A stretch of 25,948 bases of DNA, taken from assembly GCA_021828245.1 (NCBI GenBank), contig JAKASC010000005.1, positions 1-25,948 on the forward strand, written 5' to 3'. The number at the start of each line of letters is the position of its first letter. Within the stretch, counting starts at the first letter, position 1. Made by a program: the position numbers and the translations under genes. This stretch comes from Acidobacteriota bacterium (lineage in GTDB: Bacteria; Acidobacteriota; Terriglobia; UBA7540). The notes under the pieces were generated by a model. That model searched no databases and was not told the DNA's origin. It saw only the letters and a list, made by a program, of their open reading frames with translations. Shown here in pieces: positions 1-5,362 of this stretch.

Positions 1-207
1 GGCAATGGCCCAAAGCATTTGCCTTCGCACACAACAGTGGATTTGGCGGTGGGGAAAACGTTAAGCGAGAATTGGTCAGTGGATATCAACGTTTTGAACG
101 TGGCCAATGCTCGATACTTGCTGGACAACAGCAATACGTTTGGCGGGACGCATTTTGTGAACCCGCGAGAGATTTATGGGGAATTGCGCTATCGGTTTCG
201 GTTTTAA
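1..207 (+). CDS. TonB-dependent receptor, C-terminal fragment (5' end outside window)
   Basis: The reading frame is open from base 1 to the TAA at 205-207, giving 68 residues of a protein that begins upstream of the window. The visible part is alternating beta-strand sequence typical of the end of a TonB-dependent outer-membrane barrel: a strand with LAVGKTLSENW, then a segment VDINVLNVANARYLL, then PREIYGELRYRFRF. A terminal phenylalanine preceded by alternating aromatic and charged residues is the usual outer-membrane insertion signal for the BAM complex. The substrate cannot be told from this fragment. The TTG at 19 could be read as a start but is almost certainly internal. Family call is from motif style only. 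Confidence 0.72.
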   Translation, partial: GNGPKHLPSHTTVDLAVGKTLSENWSVDINVLNVANARYLLDNSNTFGGTHFVNPREIYGELRYRFRF

Positions 208-729
208 GGGGGCGGCCTGGAATCGCTTTGTTCCTGCATCTGCCTCATTCCACAGGAGATAGCATCATTATTTGAGCTTTCTATGGGGGCTGAGGAATGT
301 TGTTTAGCATGTGACGAAAATCACTGACTGGCCGACGCCAAGCAACTACGCTATAACCATCAAATGAGTGGCGCTTCCGAGGCGGCTCGGTGGCTACCCT
401 GCAAACGTTCCCCCCACCCTGCACACCGAGCCGCCAAACGCCCGCGAAACCTTCTGAAACCTGAAATCCTGCAAAGCGCGCGACGTTCCCGGAGAGGAGG
501 CTCGTGCGGTCGGCGAATCTGGAAACCGCTGCTGAAGCGCGGGCCGATGCCGCGCCTGAGTCTTGCGCCTCGCTTGGTACGCGGGTCTGGCTGTTGGCTA
601 TCCTACAGCAGGGCGCTCGCCGCCGAGCGCGGCGTGACCGAGCTCATGTTCCTCTGCGTGGTCAGCGCGGGCGCGTTTCTCCCTGCTATACTGGCCGACG
701 GCGTTTGACGCGAGGGGCGGGAGAGCGCG
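208..729. other. Intergenic stretch with inverted repeats and an extended -10 promoter
   Basis: No convincing gene is seen. A 12-bp perfect inverted repeat (381-392 with 424-435, ggcggctcggtg/caccgagccgcc, 31-nt loop) lies about 175 bp after the receptor stop. It contains a smaller hairpin at 377-390 followed by ctac at 394-397. It could end the receptor transcript, although no T-run follows. A strong purine run resembling a ribosome binding site (491-500) sits before a GTG at 504, but the frame behind it overlaps the next gene and its protein looks random. Confidence 0.4.
684..692 (+). promoter_or_regulatory. Candidate extended -10 promoter for the OB-fold gene
   Basis: TGCTATACT at 684-692 matches the extended -10 pattern TGnTATAAT at all but one position. 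No good -35 is present 16-18 bp upstream. Start of transcription would be near 699, leaving a leader of about 30 nt before the ATG at 730. Confidence 0.4.
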
Positions 730-1161
730 ATGGGCCGCAAGCAATGGGCCGCAGTTGGGCTGGTGGTGGTGACGGCAGCGGCGCTCAGCGCCCTGGTAGC
801 GTATCGGTTGGGGCGTCGGCGAGCGGCGGCGGCGCTTGTCCCTTCAACCGGCGCGTCCAACGGAACGGGCGGGTGCGTGGACTTCCACCAAGCCGCTCTC
901 CACACGGGCGAGAACGGATGCGTGACGGGCCGGGTGCTGCGGGTTTTCACTTCGCGTTCGGGGAATACGTTTTTGGATTTTTGCCAAGACTATCGTCGGT
1001 GCCCGTTCAGCACGGTGATTTTTGCTTCCGACCGATCCCGTTTCGGCAACGTGAGCGCGCTCGAAGGGCGGAGAATCGCTGTGGTGGGGGAAATTGTCAG
1101 TTACGGCGGGCGAGCGGAGATTGTCATCCATGACCCCAAGCAGATTCGTCTGGCGCATTGA
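730..1161 (+). CDS. Membrane-anchored OB-fold-like protein
   Basis: 143 residues. Residues 6-25 form one hydrophobic helix after a short basic N-terminus, so the protein is probably anchored with its domain outside the cytoplasm. Residues 62-141 resemble an OB-fold of the kind annotated as nucleic-acid-binding or thermonuclease-associated: VTGRVLRVFTSRSGNTFLDF, a Cys-containing loop (C85, C91), then LEGRRIAVVGEIVSYGGRAEIVI and the closing DPKQIRL. Cys49, Cys64, Cys85 and Cys91 could form disulphides in the periplasm. A purine-rich site (GGGAG) lies about 8 nt before the ATG. Its end overlaps the start of the TPR gene, suggesting cotranslation. No enzyme motif is visible; the OB call is from pattern only. 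Confidence 0.66.
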   Translation: MGRKQWAAVGLVVVTAAALSALVAYRLGRRRAAAALVPSTGASNGTGGCVDFHQAALHTGENGCVTGRVLRVFTSRSGNTFLDFCQDYRRCPFSTVIFASDRSRFGNVSALEGRRIAVVGEIVSYGGRAEIVIHDPKQIRLAH

Positions 1162-2269
1162 CGGGATAACGCCGGGCTCAGGTGCGTGCGGTTGGGGTGC
1201 GCTCGCGTGGTTGTGGCTTGCGGCGTGGGTGGCCGTCGTGCCTTGCCGCGCCATGCCGCAGGGCGGGAGCTCGTCTTCCCATTCGCCGCTCGAGGCGATT
1301 CAAAAAGCGGTCGAGGCCCATCCGCGGGATTTCTCCTTGCGGCTGGCCCTGGCGAACGCGGAACTTGCCAGGCATCATCCGCGCCGCGCTTTGACAGAGG
1401 CCCGACAGGCACTCTCCCTGGCCACTTCACCCGCCGAGCAGGCGTCGGCACGCACCGCCATGGGCTTGGCGCTGCTCAAAACCGGCGATGAGGCGGGCGC
1501 TCAACGGCAATGGAAGGCCGTGCTGAGTTTGAATCCCAACAGCGGCGTGGCCTATTTCGGGCTGGGAGAAATTTCGCTGGCGGAGCATCGCGAGCGCCAA
1601 GCGGCGGAAGATTTTGCCCAGGCCCTGCGAGTTGCTCCCACGTTGGAAGCGGCCTACGTGCCGCTGGCTCGCCTGGAGCTGCGCGCCGGCAAGGGCGCCG
1701 AGGCGCGGCAACTTCTCGAGAAAGCGCTGTCGTTAAATCCGAGCGACTGGCAGGCGGAATTTGAGTTGGCCAAGTTGTTGGCGAGAGCGGGGCAAGCGGC
1801 GAAGGCCACGAAGATGCTGCAACAGGTGGTTGCCGAGCAACCCGCATTTGCGGCGGCGCAAACGGAGCTGGGCCTGGCGCTGCTGCGCCAAGGCGACGTG
1901 GCGGCGGCGCAGAAGCTGGCTTCGTCGTTGACCGCCGACCATCCCGAAGACGCGGCGGGGCATCGCCTGATGGCGCTGGTGTTTTGGAAGCAGGGGCACC
2001 TCAACGCCGCGCTTGAAGAGTGCGCCGAGGCGTTGGCGGCCAACCCGCGCTCGGCCGCCGCGCTCGTGCTCCAAGCCGTCGCTCTGTGGAAAGAGAAACA
2101 CCCGCGCCAAGCCCGGGAGATTTATCAGCGAGCCGCCAAGGTGGACCCGCGCGTCGGGCAAGCGGATGAGCTGTGCCGGTTGATTCTGTGCGGTTCCTCC
2201 GACCTGGGCTTGGTGGAAGAGTTTCTCAGGAAAAACCGCTGGGCGCTCGAACCCTCCAACGATCCCTAG
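1130..2269 (+). CDS. Exported tetratricopeptide-repeat protein
   Basis: 379 residues from the ATG at 1130, chosen because it puts a signal-like segment at the N-terminus (hydrophobic residues 23-38, then CRAMPQ). An upstream in-frame GTG at 1094 and a later ATG at 1253 are alternatives; the latter would remove the signal. From about residue 65 to 365 the chain is a run of roughly eight 34-residue TPR helical pairs, seen from the repeating pattern LGxALLxxGDxxxAxxxxxxAL and xLNP between repeats. TPR domains are protein-protein scaffolds. The start overlaps the upstream OB-fold gene by 32 bp, so the two are likely cotranscribed. The partner and exact role are unknown. Confidence 0.82.
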   Translation: MTPSRFVWRIDGITPGSGACGWGALAWLWLAAWVAVVPCRAMPQGGSSSSHSPLEAIQKAVEAHPRDFSLRLALANAELARHHPRRALTEARQALSLATSPAEQASARTAMGLALLKTGDEAGAQRQWKAVLSLNPNSGVAYFGLGEISLAEHRERQAAEDFAQALRVAPTLEAAYVPLARLELRAGKGAEARQLLEKALSLNPSDWQAEFELAKLLARAGQAAKATKMLQQVVAEQPAFAAAQTELGLALLRQGDVAAAQKLASSLTADHPEDAAGHRLMALVFWKQGHLNAALEECAEALAANPRSAAALVLQAVALWKEKHPRQAREIYQRAAKVDPRVGQADELCRLILCGSSDLGLVEEFLRKNRWALEPSNDP

Positions 2270-2291
2270 CCGTCGGCTCACCTCGCAGCGA

Positions 2292-2327
2292 GTAGCGCAG
2301 AGGCGCGCGTCGTTGGCGCTCCTCTGC
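2292..2327 (+). repeat. GTAG-headed hairpin (REP-like), plus orientation
   Basis: GTAG at 2292-2295 is followed by stem arms gcagagg (2297-2303) and cctctgc (2321-2327) with partial inner pairing (gcgc/gcgc). It is the only plus-oriented element of the array and faces the next hairpin, as in a BIME pair. Confidence 0.65.
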
Positions 2328-2480
2328 GGCGTTTGTGGCGTCGGCCGCGGCAAGCAGGCGGTGGCAGCGAAGGGACGGCGACCAGGTCAACGGCCGCGAG
2401 GGTTGAGCGGCCCGGCGCGTGGCGCGGGGTTATGCGTTGTGAAACTCTGCGGTTCTTTCCGGCAGGCACCGGCTCGAGCC

Positions 2481-2512
2481 GCAGAGGTTGCGCCGCGCAA
2501 CCTCTGCGCTAC
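2481..2512 (-). repeat. GTAG-headed hairpin (REP-like), unit 1
   Basis: Perfect 12-bp arms gcagaggttgcg (2481-2492) and cgcaacctctgc (2496-2507) with loop ccg, followed by ctac at 2509-2512, which reads GTAG on the minus strand. Confidence 0.8.
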
Positions 2513-2673
2513 CTGCTGCGGCGTTTGTGGCGTCAGCCGCGGCAACCAGGCGGTGGCAGCGAAGGGACGGCGACCAGGTCAACGGCCGCGAGGGTTGAAG
2601 GGCCCGGCACGTGGGGCGGGGTTATGCGTTGTGAAGCTCTGCGGTTCTTTGCGGTGGGGCACCGGCCCGAGCC

Positions 2674-2705
2674 GCAGAGGTTGCGCCGCGCAACCTCTGC
2701 GCTAC
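2674..2705 (-). repeat. GTAG-headed hairpin (REP-like), unit 2
   Basis: Same 12-bp arms and ccg loop as unit 1 (2674-2700) with ctac at 2702-2705. Confidence 0.8.
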
Positions 2706-2866
2706 CTGCTGCGGCGTTTGTGGCGTCAGCCGCGGCAACCAGGCGGTGGCGGCGAAGGGACGGCGACCAGGTCAACGGCCGCAAGGGTTGAGCGGCCCGG
2801 CACGTGGCGCGGAGGTGGGGAGTGTGAAACTCTGCGGTTCTTTGCGGCGGGCAGCGGCCCGAGCCC

Positions 2867-2897
2867 CAGAGGTTGCGCGGCGCAACCTCTGCGCTAT
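2867..2897 (-). repeat. Diverged hairpin (REP-like), unit 3
   Basis: Arms cagaggttgcg (2867-2877) and cgcaacctctg (2881-2891). The loop is cgg, the complement of the ccg of the other copies, and the head is degenerate (ctat at 2894-2897, ATAG on the minus strand). Confidence 0.7.
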
Positions 2898-2970
2898 CCG
2901 CTTCCTCCAACCACGGATTGACGGGGTCCGCCAGTTGACGGATTGCGGCTACCGATATCGTGGGAACGGG

Positions 2971-3615
2971 TTATGCGGCGAGCGCGGCAAATCTTTGCCA
3001 GTCGAATCGCGCAATCACCGCGTTGGTGATCAGATGAATGTTTTCGTCGCGCTGAGCGGCAGGCTCGAAGAGGGTGTCAATCATGGCCCCGAAGACTCCT
3101 TCCAACGCCGAGGGACCGCACTTGGTGAATTCAAGAATTTTTATTCCCACAATATCGTTGGAGGGCAGGCTTTTTTCCACATAAACATTACTTAGGGACC
3201 GGTTGCCGGTCGTTCGCGAAAGCGGCTCGAAGATCGAGAGCTTCTCTGCGCGGCGGCCCGAAAGCCTTCGTAGCCATCGGCGCGCGAATGTCTCGCTTTC
3301 CTCGATGCGATAGACGAGTGTGTCCGATGCGTCGTTGTAGGCTACCGAAACCACGGTACGGGCCAGTCTCCTCACCCGCTTAGGCAACTCTCTCTCGGCA
3401 TACTGGCTGATTTTGTCAAATATCTTCTTAGACCCGACGATGGTCATCCCCTGAAGCGTGGGAGGAGGGTTCAGCCGCACCTGGATAGCCAGCCAGTCTT
3501 CAACTTGCAGAGCCACCGCTGGAGCCGGGGGACCGAACGAAATATCCAGCACGTCACCCCGGCGGTCGTAGCTGTAGTCCAGCTTCTCGAACTTCAGCTC
3601 CTGTTGGAAGGCCAT
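2971..3615 (-). CDS. Tandem DUF2283-like protein, possible antitoxin partner
   Basis: 214 residues, soluble. The pattern of DUF2283 (a short family starting Y-D-x-x-x-D-x-L-x-I-x-F and ending V-G-I-x-I-L) appears twice: YDRRGDVLDISFG at 16-28 with TLQGMTIVGSKKIF at 53-66, and VAYNDASDTLVYRIEES at 91-107 with SNDIVGIKILEF further on. A duplicated form is longer than the usual single-domain protein of about 60-80 residues. Its ATG lies inside the 3' end of the upstream RHPE-type gene (22-bp overlap), so they form a coupled pair. DUF2283 proteins often stand next to small toxin-like genes; that role is an inference here. Downstream lies the repeat array. Confidence 0.68.
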   Translation of the reverse strand: MAFQQELKFEKLDYSYDRRGDVLDISFGPPAPAVALQVEDWLAIQVRLNPPPTLQGMTIVGSKKIFDKISQYAERELPKRVRRLARTVVSVAYNDASDTLVYRIEESETFARRWLRRLSGRRAEKLSIFEPLSRTTGNRSLSNVYVEKSLPSNDIVGIKILEFTKCGPSALEGVFGAMIDTLFEPAAQRDENIHLITNAVIARFDWQRFAALAA

Positions 3616-3923
3616 ATCAATTCCCCTAGCATCCGAAATGAGTACGCGGCGAAGTAAGCTGTGGCCACGTATCCGTCCGAATTGCCGACGAACACGAGCA
3701 GGTCGAGCGGACCTCCGAGCCCGGGAACATCCATGTACCGCTTGCGGTAAACTCTCCGCCCGGGATCCCTTTTGCCCAAGTGAACACCGTCAGGCTGGCG
3801 GATGGCCTCTGCCACGCGTTCTCTGAACGAGCGCATTTCGGGATGGCGCTGAATGATGTGCCGCCAGCATTCATCGGTCAGGATGGCCTGGAATCCCAGC
3901 GGGTCCGAGACCGTTTCCTCCAT
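3594..3923 (-). CDS. Small RHPE-motif protein, BECR-fold nuclease-like (possible toxin)
   Basis: 109 residues, no signal or membrane segment. Visible motifs are WRHIIQRHPEM (His22, His27), a basic stretch VYRKRYM (59-64), a strand LDLLVFVG, and VATAYFA near the end (86-92). This His / Arg-Lys / Thr-Ala-Tyr order resembles the barnase-EndoU-colicin E5/D-RelE (BECR) small nuclease families found in phage and toxin contexts; the match is by eye and not certain. A GGAGGAG sequence abuts the ATG. The gene overlaps the tandem-DUF2283 gene by 22 bp and is upstream of it, an arrangement common for toxin-antitoxin pairs. It could equally be an uncharacterised housekeeping protein. Confidence 0.6.
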   Translation of the reverse strand: MEETVSDPLGFQAILTDECWRHIIQRHPEMRSFRERVAEAIRQPDGVHLGKRDPGRRVYRKRYMDVPGLGGPLDLLVFVGNSDGYVATAYFAAYSFRMLGELIWPSNRS

Positions 3924-4021
3924 CTCCTCCGTCCCGCTTTCGTCCCGTCTCTCACCATTAGTGTAGCGCGGCGGCGGCTCATATTCAAATATTCAAACCG
4001 CGGTGCCGGACATAGAGAACA

Positions 4022-4138
4022 TCAACCATTCCGTGCGCCCTCGATGATTTTACGCTCCTCGTCCGTGATGCCGTAAGGCTCGTACACCAGGTTATCAATT
4101 TCGGCGTCGGTTTGGGCGATTTCGCGGTCAAGGTTTGT
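4022..4138 (-). pseudogene. C-terminal remnant of a DNA methyltransferase/restriction enzyme (type I/IIG style)
   Basis: About 38 codons ending in TGA (4022-4024) read REIAQTDAEIDNLVYEPYGI then TDEERKIIEGARNG. The pattern I-D-x-L-V-Y-x-L-Y-G-L-T-x-E-E-x-x-I-V-E-G is the usual carboxy-terminal end of N6-adenine restriction-modification enzymes of type I/IIG and related systems. Sequence upstream of this on the minus strand switches abruptly at about 4139 into GTGG-headed hairpins and the 192-bp repeat unit, so the rest of the gene is missing. It is read as a decayed fragment, possibly truncated by repeat insertion or by deletion between repeats. Confidence 0.65.
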
Positions 4139-4139
4139 T

Positions 4140-4191
4140 GTGGCACGGCTATCCTGGAGGTGTCCGGCCACGGGCGGGACGCCCGTGCCAC
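4140..4191. repeat. Two GTGG-headed REP-like elements, one truncated, facing each other
   Basis: Plus strand GTGGCACGGCTATCCTGG (4140-4157) looks like the first half of a hairpin element whose second arm is lost. It is followed by a complete element on the minus strand: arms cacgggcg (4169-4176) and cgcccgtg (4180-4187), loop gga, and ccac (4188-4191), which reads GTGG on the minus strand. Confidence 0.65.
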
Positions 4192-4199
4192 GCAAAACA

Positions 4200-4366
4200 G
4201 CGGCAATCAGGCGGTGGCAGCGAAGGGACGGGGACCAGGTCAACGGCCGCGAGGGTTGAACGGCCCGGCGCGTGGCGCGGGGTTACGCGTTCGGAAACTC
4301 TGCGGTTCTTTGCGGTGGGGCAGCGGCACGAGCCGCAGAGGTTGCGCCGCGCAACCTCTGCGCTAC
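4200..4366. repeat. Dispersed partial copy of the 192-bp repeat unit, with GTAG hairpin
   Basis: From 4200 the sequence follows the array unit (cggcaatcaggcggtggc, gaccaggtcaacggcc, actctgcggttcttt) to its terminal hairpin: arms 4335-4346 and 4350-4361, ctac at 4363-4366. The first about 25 bp of the unit are absent. It lies 1.3 kb from the array, across the DUF2283 pair. Confidence 0.87.
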
Positions 4367-4506
4367 GTGTCACCGATTTTCGGTCAGACGGCGGTTAGGA
4401 GCGCGCGGGAGGGGGACAAAAAACCGCTGGTGTTTCCGCCTCGTGCTATGATGGCCGCTATCGAGAAGAAGAACCCCAAGCCCTCCAAGGTCGGGGAGGA
4501 GGACGC

Positions 4507-4872
4507 ATGACCCTCTACCTGGTGGAGAAGATGATCGGTGACGTCCTGGTGCTGGATGCGCGAGGGCGCATCACGCTCGGAGATGAGACCCAGGCGCTGC
4601 GCGAAAAAATCTCCGAGTGCGCGCGCGCCGGGCAATTGCGGATCGTGCTGGATTTGGGCGAAATCACTTACATTGACAGCGCCGGCCTTTCCACGCTGGT
4701 CGCCGCCTACACCACGGTGCGCAAACAGGGCGGCGACTTGAAGTTGCTGCACTTGACGCGGCGAGTGCACGACCTGCTGCAAATCACCCGGCTGAGCACG
4801 GTGTTTGAACGCTATGACTCGTTGCCGAGCGCGGTAGCGTCGTTTGGCCCACCGTCCCCCTCGAGCGGCTAA
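4507..4872 (+). CDS. STAS-domain anti-sigma factor antagonist
   Basis: 121 residues, one STAS domain over about residues 3-108: beta strand VLVLDARGRI, helix with ALREKISE, then the core IVLDLGEITYIDSAGLSTLV, followed by KLLHLTRRVHDLLQITRL. Ser58 in D-S-A-G-L is the residue phosphorylated by the partner anti-sigma kinase in the SpoIIAA/RsbV family; the unphosphorylated form binds the anti-sigma factor and frees the sigma factor. GGGGAGGAGG ends 4 nt before the ATG. No RsbW-type kinase or PP2C phosphatase is next to it, so the partner is elsewhere. A 20-codon frame overlapping its ATG (ATGA) is probably chance. Confidence 0.88.
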   Translation: MTLYLVEKMIGDVLVLDARGRITLGDETQALREKISECARAGQLRIVLDLGEITYIDSAGLSTLVAAYTTVRKQGGDLKLLHLTRRVHDLLQITRLSTVFERYDSLPSAVASFGPPSPSSG

Positions 4873-4915
4873 GCGTTGACAAGCCGAGCGGACTCCCCAA
4901 GATCCAGACTTCCTT

Positions 4916-4944
4916 TTGACATTTGCGATGGGGGTTGATAGAGT
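4916..4944 (+). promoter_or_regulatory. Sigma70-type promoter for the cold-shock gene
   Basis: TTGACA (4916-4921) and TAGAGT (4939-4944) are separated by exactly 17 bp. Transcription would start near 4951, giving a leader of about 80 nt before the GTG at 5034. A longish leader is common for cold-shock mRNAs; structure was not computed. Confidence 0.6.
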
Positions 4945-5033
4945 TCGGGCACGCAAAGAAGGGACAGCTTCCGTCGGGGCGTGAGCAATTCCCCCCTGAA
5001 AGTCGGCTCTTTTTATGCGCGCAGGAGGTGGCT

Positions 5034-5237
5034 GTGCAAGGGACGATCAAGCGTATTCTCCGTGACCGAGGTTTTGGATTCATTCGGACCTCCGAGGGCA
5101 CGGAAGTGTTTTTCCACCGTAGCGCTCTTCAGGGACTCAACTTCGATAGCTTGCGGGAAGGCGAGGCCGTGGAGTTTGAAGTGGTGCGCGGTGAAAAAGG
5201 CCCCCGGGCGAGCGGCGTGCGCGCCCTGGCAAAGTAG
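5034..5237 (+). CDS. Cold-shock domain protein
   Basis: 67 residues, the usual size of CspA-family proteins, which bind single-stranded nucleic acid and melt RNA structure. RNP1 is RGFGFI (residues 11-16 region) and RNP2 is VFFHRSAL. The GTG at 5034 is chosen because AGGAGG (5023-5028) lies 5 nt upstream and because the protein then begins VQGTIKRI, where cold-shock proteins normally begin M-x-G-T-V-K. A longer frame opening at 4923 would add 37 residues with no family likeness, overlapping the promoter. The terminal part, EFEVVRGEKGPRASGVRAL, is the standard fifth strand. Gene stands alone and is convergent with the UnbV gene. Confidence 0.93.
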   Translation: MQGTIKRILRDRGFGFIRTSEGTEVFFHRSALQGLNFDSLREGEAVEFEVVRGEKGPRASGVRALAK

Positions 5238-5362
5238 GCGGATTTTCCCGGGACACCTCCCGCGCCGAAATGAGGTTTGAGGCAAAACGAGGGCGAGGTG
5301 TGCGCCGTCGGGCACCCACAAGAAGCGCGAGCCGCCGCACCCGAAGACGGATCGTGCGCCGT

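Larger units (their letters stand above)
2270..2970. repeat. REP/BIME-like region: three tandem units of about 192 bp plus flanks
   Basis: The region between the TPR gene and the DUF2283 gene carries no convincing gene. Three head-to-tail copies are seen: about 2324-2512, 2513-2705 and 2706-2897, with the shared block gcgtttgtggcg starting at 2329, 2521 and 2714 (periods 192 and 193). Each copy has a GC-rich spacer (ggcggtggc, then accaggtcaacggccgc, then actctgcggttctt) and ends in a hairpin followed by ctac (ctat in the last copy). Copies differ by scattered substitutions. A further partial copy lies at 4200-4366. Open frames through the array only follow the repeat and are not genes. Confidence 0.9.
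3924..4506. other. Accessory intergenic stretch: restriction-enzyme scrap and repeat copies
   Basis: This 583-bp stretch holds no intact gene. It contains the tail of a restriction-modification enzyme (4022-4138), a truncated and a complete GTGG-headed hairpin (4140-4191), a partial copy of the 192-bp repeat unit (4200-4366), and a short leader before the STAS gene. A tatgat at 4447-4452 looks like a -10, with no clear -35. Confidence 0.7.

Noticed and set aside
504..1133. Gene starting at GTG 504 behind a strong purine run
   Set aside because: Its frame overlaps the better supported OB-fold gene almost completely, and its product is Arg-rich and featureless.
2324..2897. CRISPR-like array
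   Set aside because: Units are about 192 bp and conserved along their whole length; there are no short repeats with unique spacers and no cas genes.
2313..2921. Protein-coding gene through the repeat array
   Set aside because: The open frames exist only because the GC-rich repeat lacks stops; the translation repeats with the DNA unit, several frames are open, and no ribosome site or family likeness is seen.
4448..4510. 20-codon leader peptide with ATGA overlap to the STAS gene
   Set aside because: No ribosome site precedes it and tatgat at its start looks more like part of a promoter; short overlaps arise by chance.
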